Below are positions 8,535 through 17,697 of a stretch of 64,000 bases of DNA, in pieces. The translations under genes and the position numbers were made by a program. Position 1 is the stretch's first letter; each line of letters opens with the position of its first letter. A model generated the notes under the pieces. It saw nothing but the letters and a program-made list of their open reading frames with translations, made no database searches and had not been told where the DNA came from. Source of the stretch: JAHBTB01 sp964451255 (GTDB taxonomy: Bacteria > Armatimonadota > Fimbriimonadia > Fimbriimonadales > Fimbriimonadaceae); assembly GCA_964451255.1 (NCBI GenBank), contig CAYVHL010000007.1, forward strand, positions 55,456-119,455, written 5' to 3'.

Positions 8535-9923
8535 ATCCCAACCGTCGTCGAAATCCCTCCTGCGGCAGGGCGCATCGCCACCGCGCTTGTCGGCACCGCC
8601 TTCGAGAACAAGGTCCACATGGTCGGCGGGGCCGTCCGTGACCTCTTGCTCGGCGCACCGGCCCCGAAGGACGTCGACCTCGTCGTCGAGGGCGACGCCC
8701 TCGATCTAGTCAGGGCTCTCTGGAGAAGTGGCGTCGCCGACGGCCCGCCTTCCGTTTTCGAGAACTTCGGCACCGCTCAAGTCCGCGTCGACGGCGTCGA
8801 TGTGGAGGCGGTCACCGCACGCCGCGAGTCGTACCGGGGCGACTCGCGAAAACCGACGGTTGAGCCTGCGACCCTACAGGAGGACGCCCAGAGAAGAGAC
8901 TTCACCGTCAACGCATTGCTCGTGGACATCGCCAGCGGCGAGGTCTCCGACCCCTTGGGCTTGGGCTTGGACGACTTGGCGCGTCGGACACTGCGCACCC
9001 CGCTCGACCCCGAACAGACCTTCAGCGAAGACCCCTTGCGGATGCTAAGGGCCGTCCGATTTCGTTGGCAGGTCGGACTGGAACCGGCCGAGGGACTCGT
9101 CGAGGCCGTGCGGCGCACGGCCCACCGCCTCGACATCATCAGTGCCGAGCGCATCGAAGACGAACTGGCAAAGATGTTCGCCCGGACCACCGCCGCAGAC
9201 GCGTTCGGCGACTTGATGGGGTGGGGCCTTCTCGATGTGTTCTGGCCAGAGTTCTCGGCGATGAAAGGTGTCGAACAAGGCCAGTACCACCACCTTGACG
9301 TCTGGGACCACACCCTCCTCGTCGTCCGCATGGCGGCAAGCGACGACCTATTGGTCAACCTGGGTTGTATGTTCCACGACGTCGGCAAGCCCGCCACCCG
9401 TTCGACTGAGCCGAGCGGCAAAGTGCGGTTCTTCGACCACGAGAACGTCGGGGCCGAAATGGCTCGGGAAATGCTCGGGCGTCTTCGGTTCCCTGGTGAG
9501 GTCATCGACCGTGTTTCAAGGTTGGTCAAGAACCACATGCGCTTGGGATCCGGGCCAGTCTTCACGCCCGCGGCCGCCCGGCGGGTCGTCCGCGACATGA
9601 AAGGGGACGCCGGGAGGCTGCTCGAACTAGTCGACGCCGACACGAAGTCTCTCCGCCCCGGGGTGGATGTTGGCAGGCAGATGGACAAAATTCGCGAGAC
9701 GATCGACCAGATTCAGTCGGCGACACCCATTTCAACGCTGCAAAGCCCGTTGGACGGGAAAGAGATCATGGCCATCACCGGCCGGTCAGAAGGCACCGAG
9801 ATCGGGCGCATCAAACGGCTTCTCCTCGAAGAGGTCCTCGACGGACGGATCGAACCAGGTGATAAAGCGCACGCCACCGACTTCGTCAGGAGTTTGGATC
9901 CAACCCGATGGCAAGACAAGTAG
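8535..9923 (+). CDS. cca: tRNA nucleotidyltransferase (CCA-adding) with HD domain
   Basis: About 462 residues if read from ATC 8535. Class II nucleotidyltransferase motifs are clear: VGGAVRDLLLG, the metal-binding D-V-D of KDVDLV, RRDFTVNAL, and DPLRMLRAVRF. An HD phosphohydrolase domain follows (HHLDVWDH..., MFHDVGKP, FFDHENVGAE). It adds or repairs the 3' CCA of tRNAs. Odd start: the first ATG (8619) falls inside the conserved first strand, cutting off PTVVEIPPAAGRIATALVG-like sequence. The frame is open back to a stop at 8490 but contains no ATG, GTG or TTG. ATC 8535, 6 nt after CATAAT, is the best candidate; a base error for ATG is the alternative. Confidence 0.88.
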   Translation: MPTVVEIPPAAGRIATALVGTAFENKVHMVGGAVRDLLLGAPAPKDVDLVVEGDALDLVRALWRSGVADGPPSVFENFGTAQVRVDGVDVEAVTARRESYRGDSRKPTVEPATLQEDAQRRDFTVNALLVDIASGEVSDPLGLGLDDLARRTLRTPLDPEQTFSEDPLRMLRAVRFRWQVGLEPAEGLVEAVRRTAHRLDIISAERIEDELAKMFARTTAADAFGDLMGWGLLDVFWPEFSAMKGVEQGQYHHLDVWDHTLLVVRMAASDDLLVNLGCMFHDVGKPATRSTEPSGKVRFFDHENVGAEMAREMLGRLRFPGEVIDRVSRLVKNHMRLGSGPVFTPAAARRVVRDMKGDAGRLLELVDADTKSLRPGVDVGRQMDKIRETIDQIQSATPISTLQSPLDGKEIMAITGRSEGTEIGRIKRLLLEEVLDGRIEPGDKAHATDFVRSLDPTRWQDK

Positions 9924-9926
9924 ACT
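9921..9926 (+). promoter_or_regulatory. -10-like box built on the cca stop codon
   Basis: TAGACT ends 7 nt before ATG 9934. Its first three bases are the TAG stop of the preceding cca gene. Confidence 0.5.
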
Positions 9927-9933
9927 CGGGGCC

Positions 9934-11073
9934 ATGAGTCACGGCCCGCTGGCTGCCATCAGCCGCATCACCTCCGCCCGCTCCAAGCGAGTCTCCAGCT
10001 ACGACCGGACCGGCGGCAACTCCGACAACATCCAGATCGGAGTCGGCGAGACCGCCGTGCTTGCCGAGATGGAGGGCGCCGGGGTTGTCACCCACATCTG
10101 GGTGACGATATCCTGCAAGGATGAAATGCACCGGCGGAACCTGGTGCTGCGGATGTATTGGGACGGACAGGCTCACCCTTCGGTCGAAGCTCCGATCGGT
10201 GACTTCTTCGGCCAAGGCTGGGGCCTGAACTACAACTTCGTCTCCCTGCCATTGGCCGCCGCCCCGCGCGACGGCAAAGCCCTGGTCAGCTACTTCCCCA
10301 TGCCATACGGCAAAGGTGCGCGCATCACTTTGGAGAACCAGGGCACGGAGCCGGTCGACGCCTTTTACTATTACATCGACTACGAAGAGCATGACTCGAT
10401 GCCCGACGACCAAGGCCGGTTCCACGCCTGGTACCACCAAGAGGTGACGGCACCCGAGAGTGATTCAGGCGATATTGAGAACGAGTGGACGATCTTCGGG
10501 CCGTTCGCCAAGAACCCGGACGACAAAGACAATTACCTCTTCATGGAGGCGGAAGGGGCGGGACATTTTGTCGGCGTCAACTACTACATCAATTGTCCGA
10601 CGCCGGTCTGGTACGGCGAAGGGGACGACATGTTTTTGGTCGATGGTGAGAAGTGGCCTGGAAGTGCCCACGGCACTGGCACCGAGGACTACTTCAACCA
10701 GTCATGGTCGCCGGACGAGCACTACCTCCATCCCTACTTCGGCACCGCTTACGCCCCCGGTCGCCATAACGACGACCCCCGGTTCGGATGGCTTGGCCGG
10801 ACACACGTGTACCGGTTCCACTTGGAGGACCCGATCCGGTTCCGGGAGTCGCTACGAGCCAGCATCGAACACGGTCACGCCAACTGTCTGACCCTTGACT
10901 TGGCGAGTGTGGCGTACTGGTACCAGACTGTGCCCTCACGACCCTTCGCACCACTTCCGTCGGCGGCAGACCGATTACCAAGGCCGCTCGTCGGAGCGGT
11001 CGAAGTCCATCGGTGGAGAGACAGTTGGCGGCGAGACAAGGGGGCCGGGGAACGGTGGGGGACCGAGAAGTAA
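9934..11073 (+). CDS. DUF2961 / glycoside hydrolase family 172 protein
   Basis: 379 residues with no signal peptide, so it is probably cytoplasmic. The DUF2961/GH172 pattern is extensive: RITSARSKRVSSYDRTGGN-type opening, GAGVVTHIW, YWDGQAHPSVEAPIGDFFG, YYYIDYEEH, GEGDDM, and GTGTEDYFNQSW with acidic residues expected at the active site. Characterised GH172 members act on alpha-D-fructofuranosides or arabinofuranosides and form oligomers from two jelly-roll folds. A second paralogue lies at 46514-47584 on the other strand. The gene follows cca by 10 nt but has its own -10-like box. Confidence 0.88.
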   Translation: MSHGPLAAISRITSARSKRVSSYDRTGGNSDNIQIGVGETAVLAEMEGAGVVTHIWVTISCKDEMHRRNLVLRMYWDGQAHPSVEAPIGDFFGQGWGLNYNFVSLPLAAAPRDGKALVSYFPMPYGKGARITLENQGTEPVDAFYYYIDYEEHDSMPDDQGRFHAWYHQEVTAPESDSGDIENEWTIFGPFAKNPDDKDNYLFMEAEGAGHFVGVNYYINCPTPVWYGEGDDMFLVDGEKWPGSAHGTGTEDYFNQSWSPDEHYLHPYFGTAYAPGRHNDDPRFGWLGRTHVYRFHLEDPIRFRESLRASIEHGHANCLTLDLASVAYWYQTVPSRPFAPLPSAADRLPRPLVGAVEVHRWRDSWRRDKGAGERWGTEK

Positions 11074-11132
11074 TGCGGCGTCACAAAGGGCCCTCCGGCC
11101 GCTTGTCTGCGCTGGACCCCGCCGAAGGGACG

Positions 11133-11138
11133 TAGAAT
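11133..11138 (+). promoter_or_regulatory. -10-like box of ribBA
   Basis: TAGAAT ends 9 nt before ATG 11148. No FMN riboswitch is seen in the short upstream gap. Confidence 0.45.
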
Positions 11139-11147
11139 CGCATAGAC

Positions 11148-12350
11148 ATGGCCTTTGCGACGATCCCCGAGGCGCTGGATTTGATCCAGGCCGGCAAGAT
11201 GGTGGTCGTGGTCGACGACCCGGACCGCGAAAACGAAGGCGACCTGATCATGGCCGCCGAGCACTGCACCACCGAGGCGATGAACTTCATGATCAAGCAC
11301 GGTCGTGGCGTGCCGTTCATCAGCACGTGCCCGGAGAGGCTGGAGGAGCTTGGCGTCCCCATGATGACCAAGCAGAACACCGCCCGCCTCGGCACCGCCA
11401 TGGCCGAGACGGCCGACGCCCGGTACGGCACCACCACAGGTGTCAGCGCGGGCGACCGGGCCAAGACGGTCGCCGTCTTCTGCGACCCGGCCGCTAAGCC
11501 CGACGACCTGATGCGGCCCGGCCACATGCTCGTCCTCAGGGCGGAAAAAGGCGGTGTCCTCAGGCGCGCGGGCCACACAGAAGCGAGCACCGACCTCTGT
11601 CGTCTGGCCGGGCTCCAGCAAGCCGCCGTCGGGGTCGAGATCATCGGCGACGACGGCGAGATGCTACGGCTTGGCAGCGGTCTCGAGGAATATGCAAGGC
11701 GAAACGGCCTGCATATCATCACCATCGCCGACCTGATCGCCTTCCGCCGCCGGACGGAGAGGCTGGTCCACCGGGTAGCAGGGCCGATTCATTTCCCGAC
11801 CAAGCACGGTCAGTTCCAGTTGTATGCCTACGAGACCGACGTCGATCCGAACCCGTTCCTTGCGATCGTCAAGGGAATCCCAGCCCCCGACGAGCCGACC
11901 CTCGTCCGTGTGCACAGCAGCTGCTTGACGGGCGACATCCTTGGCTCGCTCCGATGTGATTGCGGCGACCAACTCTCGATGGCGTTGGACATGATCGAGT
12001 CGGAGGGGCGGGGTGTCGTCCTCTATATCGCCCAGGAGGGACGAGGGATCGGGATCCTCAACAAGTTGCGGGCCTATGAGCTACAAGACAACGGGCTTGA
12101 CACGGTCGAGGCGAACGAGGCGCTCGGGTTCAAACCTGACTTACGAGACTACGGACTGGGTTCCCAAGTGTTGCTCGACCTCGGCGTCCGTAAGATGCGC
12201 CTCATCTCAAACAATCCGGCCAAGCGGGCGGGCTTACAGGGGTTCGGGCTGGAGATCGTCGAGACCGTCCCGATCGTGGCCGACCCCACGCCGTACAGCG
12301 AGCGCTATCTGAAGACGAAGCGCGAAAAGATGGGCCACGACCTGCCTTAG
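11148..12350 (+). CDS. ribBA: Bifunctional 3,4-dihydroxy-2-butanone-4-phosphate synthase / GTP cyclohydrolase II
   Basis: 400 residues, the usual length for fused RibBA. The N-terminal DHBP synthase (about 1-200) has DDPDRENEGDLIMAAE and GHTEAS..LCRLAG. The C-terminal GTP cyclohydrolase II (about 205-400) has the zinc cysteines in SSCLTGDILGSLRCDCGDQL and the YIAQEGRGIG loop. It supplies both precursors of riboflavin from ribulose 5-phosphate and GTP. No other rib gene is adjacent. The start is preceded by TAGAAT at 9 nt. Confidence 0.96.
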   Translation: MAFATIPEALDLIQAGKMVVVVDDPDRENEGDLIMAAEHCTTEAMNFMIKHGRGVPFISTCPERLEELGVPMMTKQNTARLGTAMAETADARYGTTTGVSAGDRAKTVAVFCDPAAKPDDLMRPGHMLVLRAEKGGVLRRAGHTEASTDLCRLAGLQQAAVGVEIIGDDGEMLRLGSGLEEYARRNGLHIITIADLIAFRRRTERLVHRVAGPIHFPTKHGQFQLYAYETDVDPNPFLAIVKGIPAPDEPTLVRVHSSCLTGDILGSLRCDCGDQLSMALDMIESEGRGVVLYIAQEGRGIGILNKLRAYELQDNGLDTVEANEALGFKPDLRDYGLGSQVLLDLGVRKMRLISNNPAKRAGLQGFGLEIVETVPIVADPTPYSERYLKTKREKMGHDLP

Positions 12351-12416
12351 CCGTAACGAAAGACCCGTAGCTAGGGTTTGCGTCCCTATTGGCTATGTAT
12401 TTGTGCAGGGTTGCCG

Positions 12417-12422
12417 TACAAT
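12417..12422 (+). promoter_or_regulatory. -10-like box of the thioredoxin-like gene
   Basis: TACAAT ends 6 nt before ATG 12429. It places the start 17 codons inside the longest open frame, exactly at a signal peptide. Confidence 0.55.
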
Positions 12423-12428
12423 ATCGCC

Positions 12429-13493
12429 ATGCGGACTTTTGCTCGCCTCATGTTGGTCGTGGCTTCCTTGGCGACCGTTTCCATGGCACTCGCCGAGGAT
12501 CTCTCTCCTGGTTCGAAGGCCCCTTCCATCCAAGTGAAGGAATGGGTCAAGGGACACGAAGTCAAGGCTTTTGACGCTGGTAAGACCTATGTGGTCGAGT
12601 TCTGGGCCACCTGGTGCGGCCCGTGCATCCAGAGCATCCCCCACCTGACCGAAGTCGCCCACAAGCACAAGGACGTCACGTTCGTCGGCGTCAGCATCTG
12701 GGAGGACGGAACCGAAGTCAACAAGTTCGTCGAAAAGATGGGCGACAAGATGGACTACAACGTCGCCTACGGCGGCAACACCGACGGCATGGCCGAGTCT
12801 TGGATGGCCGCCGCTGGCCAGAGGGGCATCCCGACCGCGTTCATCGTGCAGGATTCGAAGATCCGATGGATCGGTCACCCGATGGAGATCGAGAAGCCGC
12901 TCGACGAAGTCGTCGCCGGAACCTTTGACGATGCGGCGTTCAAGAAGGACTTCGATGCCAAAAACGAGGCCAACCGTAAGGAGATAGCTGTCCAAAAGGC
13001 GATCGCGGAAGCCGACAAGCTCCACGATGAAGGCAAGGTGGCAGAGGCTAAGGCCGCTCTGGACAAGGCCGAAAAAGACTACAACATCGGTAAAGAAGAA
13101 ACGGAAGGCGTGCGCACGATGTGGCTCGCAACCGACGATCCCGCTAAGTTCAAGAAGACCATGACCGAGTGGGCCTCCGGTGGCGAGGACAAGTTACAAC
13201 AGGTGGCCTCGACGGCCATGCAGCTTGCCGCCGACAAGAAGGCGACAAAGCAGTCAAAGGACTTGGCTTGCGAGGTCGTCGAGATCGCCTTGAAGAAAGG
13301 TGCAGACAATTTCATCGTGAACTGGTACGCGATGAACGTCTACGATCAGGCGCACCAGGCCAAGAAGGGCCTTGCGATCGCCAAGAAGCTTGAGGTCTTG
13401 CTGCCCAAGTCCGAGTACAAGGACAACGAAGGCTTGGTCACCGCGCTCAAAGAAGCTAAGGCCAAGTTGGAGAAGGAAGCCGGAAACGGCTGA
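12429..13493 (+). CDS. Exported TlpA/ResA-like thioredoxin-fold protein with helical C-terminus
   Basis: 354 residues. A classic signal peptide (MRTFARLMLVVASLATVSMALA) is probably cleaved after A22. A thioredoxin domain runs to about residue 165, with catalytic C63-G-P-C66 in FWATWCGPC and the cis-Pro region GQRGIPTAF. The remaining ~190 residues are Lys/Ala/Glu-rich and mostly helical, and read like short TPR-type repeats. It is probably a periplasmic disulfide reductase or thiol oxidase with an interaction domain. The 60 nt before the box contain no other gene. Confidence 0.85.
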   Translation: MRTFARLMLVVASLATVSMALAEDLSPGSKAPSIQVKEWVKGHEVKAFDAGKTYVVEFWATWCGPCIQSIPHLTEVAHKHKDVTFVGVSIWEDGTEVNKFVEKMGDKMDYNVAYGGNTDGMAESWMAAAGQRGIPTAFIVQDSKIRWIGHPMEIEKPLDEVVAGTFDDAAFKKDFDAKNEANRKEIAVQKAIAEADKLHDEGKVAEAKAALDKAEKDYNIGKEETEGVRTMWLATDDPAKFKKTMTEWASGGEDKLQQVASTAMQLAADKKATKQSKDLACEVVEIALKKGADNFIVNWYAMNVYDQAHQAKKGLAIAKKLEVLLPKSEYKDNEGLVTALKEAKAKLEKEAGNG

Positions 13494-13503
13494 TCTCCCC
13501 TCG

Positions 13504-13538
13504 AAAAAACAGGCCGGGTGTTCGATGCGCCCGGCCTG
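13504..13538 (-). terminator. Rho-independent terminator pointing to the minus strand
   Basis: CAGGCCGGG (13510-13518) pairs with CCCGGCCTG (13530-13538). Read on the minus strand the hairpin is followed directly by TTTTTT (13509-13504); on the plus strand no T-run follows. Both flanking genes are on the plus strand, so it may end an antisense or small RNA, or work on the plus strand without a T-tract. Confidence 0.5.
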
Positions 13539-13715
13539 AAGGGAGGTTTCATTGCGGCCCTTATGGGCCGCATCGCGCTTTCTGTTCCTAGCTCTTTCTC
13601 TTGGAAGCTCTCTGGCCCTCGTTTCACGAGCCAAGAATATTCTCCCTCCTCAATGGCGATATGGAGCGTCAATATGGGTCAATTCACCTTCCAGGCCCTG
13701 CGGCGGTCGTGCCTT

Positions 13716-13744
13716 GTGGGCCTGGCGCCGTTCATGTATAATCC
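13716..13744 (+). promoter_or_regulatory. pyrG promoter
   Basis: TTGTGG (13716-13721), a 17-nt spacer and a perfect TATAAT (13739-13744). Here the box is 58 nt from the start codon, so pyrG has a real 5' leader, unlike most genes in the window. The sequence just after the box is not the GGGC needed for Bacillus-type reiterative transcription control. Confidence 0.65.
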
Positions 13745-13802
13745 CTGAGACCCGCCGCGCCTTTCCCTGCTGGGCCGTCGTGTCAAGGACAGGGATGTGC
13801 GC

Positions 13803-15425
<1,623 letters not shown>

Positions 15426-15426
15426 C

Positions 15427-16771
15427 ATGGGCCGACGCGAAAGGGCTGAAAGGCTGGCCCGCGACAGCGACCAGTTCGACGCATTCCGCCGCCGCTTGGT
15501 GGCCCGCGTCCCCGCGATCGGCGGGGACGAAAGATCAGAGTGGCTGGCTCTGCTCACCGACATCGCCAACCAAGTCTTCGCCGGAGCAAACGTCAAGGTG
15601 CTGAAGCCGGGCTCGGCGACGCGTATGTTCGTCGTGGAAGTCGCCTACAAGGCCGACGGTGAACGACGGCCCTGGCAATTGGCCGAGGCGATGGACCTGG
15701 CCTGGAACTCGGCCCTGCCTGTCACGGTCGACAAGCATTCGTCGCTGGTATGGAAGGACGGTAAATCCAATGTTTGGGAGTTCGCCCTTGACCTGACCGA
15801 CGCCTTTGTGACCGGCGCCGCCATCGTCAGGGAGATCTCTGACCGACCGACTCGCTTCGACCGACCTCGAGGCAGGATCGGCGACCGAGAGGCCCCCGGC
15901 CATGTCGAAGGCCCGGCACCTGAGCGAGACGAGCGGTCTCGAAACCGCCCAGAGCGTGAAGACGGCGGGAGCCGCCCCTACGGTGATCGACGATATCAGG
16001 ATCGGAACCGTCCGCAGGGTGACCGGCCACACCGCCCGTGGCAGGATCGCGGCGACCGACCGCAAGGTGATCGACCCCATCGCCCTTGGCAGAACCGGGA
16101 CGACCGACCGCAGGGTGACCGGCCGCACCGTCCCTGGCAGAACCGGGACGACCGCCCGCAAGGCGACGGGCCCCATCGCCCCTGGCAGAATCGGGACGAC
16201 AGGCCACAAGGCGACCGCCCACACCGTCCCTGGCAGAACCGGGACGACCGCCCGCAAGGCGACAGGCCACACCGTCCCTGGCAGAACCGGGACGACAGGC
16301 CACAAGGCGACCGCCCACACCGTCCCTGGCAGAACCGGGACGNNNNNNNNNNNNNNNNNNNNNNNNNNNNNNNNNNNNNNNNNNNNNNNNNNNNNNNNNN
16401 NNNNNNNNNNNNNNNNNNNNNNNNNNNNNNNNNNNNNNNNNNACCGCCCACAGGGCGACAGGCCGCACCGCCCGTGGCAGGATCGCGGCGACAGACCTCA
16501 AGGCGACCGGCCTCACCGCCCTTGGCAGGACCGCGGCGACCGCCCGCAAGGCGGTGGAGGCGACCAGCCCAGGTCGCGAAAGTTCAACCCTTCCGGTAAG
16601 TCGCCCGGTCCATCTCGCGGACCTCAAGGGTCAGGGAAGCCAGGCTGGCATCCAAAGAACGGGAAAAGTGGTTTTTCAAAGAACCATAAAGGCGGTCGGC
16701 CATTCGGGAACGGAGGTCCAAAGAGCGGCCCGAAAGGACGCAAATGGTCAGATGGACAAAGCCAGGGGTAG
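15427..16771 (+). CDS. Protein with 16-residue Arg/Pro/Gln/Trp repeats, broken by an assembly gap
   Basis: The N-terminal ~150 residues form an unrecognised folded domain (ANVKVLKPGSATRMFVVEV..., VWEFALDLTDAFVTGAAIV). From codon 195 (base 16009) a 48-nt unit encoding RPQGDRPHRPWQ(N/D)R(D/G)D repeats: seven copies before the 100-N gap and two to three after it. The tail is a Gly/Lys/Ser/Pro-rich basic segment. The frame shifts across the gap only because 100 N is a placeholder; repeat register shows the true frame ends at TAG 16769-16771. Such disordered, Arg-rich repeats suggest RNA or nucleic-acid binding, which is inference. It starts 1 nt after the pyrG stop. Confidence 0.7.
16009..16560 (+). 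repeat. 48-bp in-frame tandem repeat array containing the assembly gap
   Basis: Units begin at 16009, 16057, 16105 and so on, each encoding the same 16 residues. Bases vary at synonymous positions (for example cga/cgg/cgc/agg for Arg). The array runs into the gap at 16343 and resumes at 16443. The gap length is unknown and the true copy number is probably higher than the nine to ten visible. Confidence 0.9.
16343..16442. other. Assembly gap (100 N)
   Basis: Exactly 100 N inside a tandem repeat, the usual placeholder for a gap of unknown size. Frame and length of the spanning gene cannot be trusted across it. Confidence 0.99.
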
Positions 16772-16937
16772 CTCCCTCACCCATCGACCAGTGTCGCCGA
16801 ACGTTCGCATAGGCCTTGACCGCCTCCGGGTCGACGGACTCCATCTCGCCCATCAGACGGGCGAGCTCATCCAGAACTGGCTTCAGGTCTTCTGACTCGA
16901 CCAGGTTCGAGGTGACTTCCAGTTGGAGGTGGGGCAT
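16584..16937 (-). CDS. 5-carboxymethyl-2-hydroxymuconate isomerase family protein
   Basis: 117 residues starting MPHLQLEVT, with the invariant Pro2 that is the catalytic base in this tautomerase-superfamily branch. The blocks VRRHW, FVHLTICVLSGRS and the final SLTLEVREMD match HpaF-type isomerases of homoprotocatechuate breakdown in order and length. No other aromatic-degradation gene is nearby, so the in vivo substrate is open. The last 62 codons lie antisense to the 3' end of the repeat-protein gene (188 nt shared). A TAGCCT hexamer 9 nt upstream is a possible promoter. Confidence 0.82.
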   Translation of the reverse strand: MPHLQLEVTSNLVESEDLKPVLDELARLMGEMESVDPEAVKAYANVRRHWSMGEGATPGFVHLTICVLSGRSLDLRSRMADRLYGSLKNHFSRSLDASLASLTLEVREMDRATYRKG

Positions 16938-16960
16938 CGCCGCTGAAGGCTACCAGGCTC

Positions 16961-17000
16961 AAAAATGGAAGTGGCCGCCCTCTATGGGCGGCCATTTCCA
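16961..17000 (-). terminator. Rho-independent terminator of the PEP-CTERM gene
   Basis: A 15-bp stem, 16966-16980 with 16986-17000, closed by a 5-nt loop and containing one G-T wobble. On the minus strand it is followed by TTTTT (16965-16961). It ends the minus-strand PEP-CTERM transcript before the CHMI gene. Confidence 0.85.
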
Positions 17001-17032
17001 CTAATCGAACCCTCCGTTGGGTCGAGGCTAAC

Positions 17033-17542
17033 TTACTTCCTGCGGCGACGGACGAGGGCCAGCGCACCCAAGCCCAAGAGACCCATGGAAGTCGGCTCCG
17101 GCACTGCGTTCAACTGGCCGACCCAGGTCGAGTACGAAGCGTCTGTCGTGGTCTGGATCGAGAAACCAAACGTGCCACCACCGGCCAGACCGGCATAGGC
17201 GCCGGTGCCCCCGGTGTAATCCCAAGTACCTGATCCGGAGACCATGCCTTGGTTCGTGCTGGCCGAATCAATGGTCAAGTTGTATGCAAGGGAGTTACCT
17301 GCGCCGTCATCAAAGAGGCCGGCGCCGGATACTGGCGGCACGTTGTTGACAGCGTACCAATTGTTGGTCGTAAAGACCGGCACCGCGATTGAAGCGGTCT
17401 GAAAAACGACGTTTTCGGTGAAGTTGATGTTCGGGAGGGTGTTCGGCGCGACACCGATGGACACCACGTCGATCGTGAACGCGTGAGCGCTGACCGCGAC
17501 GGCGCTGACCGCCGCCAAAACCAGGATTCGATTCAGTTTCAT
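17033..17542 (-). CDS. PEP-CTERM sorting domain protein
   Basis: 169 residues. The signal peptide is MKLNRILVLAAVSAVAVSAHA. The mature region is short and rich in Thr, Asn, Gly and Ser (beta-type). The C-terminus is a textbook PEP-CTERM tripartite signal: VPEPTS, a hydrophobic helix (MGLLGLGALALV) and RRRRK. Exosortase should cleave at the PEP motif and release or anchor the protein at the cell surface. No exosortase gene lies in this window. AGAGGA sits 4 nt before the ATG. A strong terminator follows. The function of the body is not recognised. Confidence 0.9.
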   Translation of the reverse strand: MKLNRILVLAAVSAVAVSAHAFTIDVVSIGVAPNTLPNINFTENVVFQTASIAVPVFTTNNWYAVNNVPPVSGAGLFDDGAGNSLAYNLTIDSASTNQGMVSGSGTWDYTGGTGAYAGLAGGGTFGFSIQTTTDASYSTWVGQLNAVPEPTSMGLLGLGALALVRRRRK

Positions 17543-17697
17543 GATCCTCTCAATGTCAAGGCGGACTGTAGCCGACTGACGGAATCATTCTAACCTACCG
17601 TGCAGCCGGGCCCAAGCCCGATTCCCCCGCAATAATGCGAGGAAAATGCAAATCAGGCTGATTTCCAGATGTTAATTTTCGGATGCCAATGGAGCCG

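Larger units (their letters stand above)
13494..13802. other. 309-nt intergenic region with three hairpins and the pyrG promoter
   Basis: It contains, from left to right: a hairpin at 13510-13538, a second perfect hairpin TGCGGCCC-TTAT-GGGCCGCA (13553-13572), and a third pairing CCAGGCCC/GGGCCTGG (13693-13700 with 13720-13727) that overlaps the pyrG -35 region. I see no protein-coding gene; the open frames on both strands have no recognisable domain. Confidence 0.5.

Noticed and set aside
11074..11147. FMN riboswitch before ribBA
   Set aside because: The gap is only 74 nt, lacks the conserved RFN core, and a -10-like box lies 9 nt before the start.
13739..13760. CTP-dependent reiterative transcription control of pyrG
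   Set aside because: The initially transcribed region reads CCCTGAGAC rather than the GGGC needed for the Bacillus-type mechanism.
16009..16342. Regular 48-bp repeats that could suggest a CRISPR array
   Set aside because: Units are contiguous, keep one reading frame, vary at synonymous positions and have no spacers. No cas gene is nearby.
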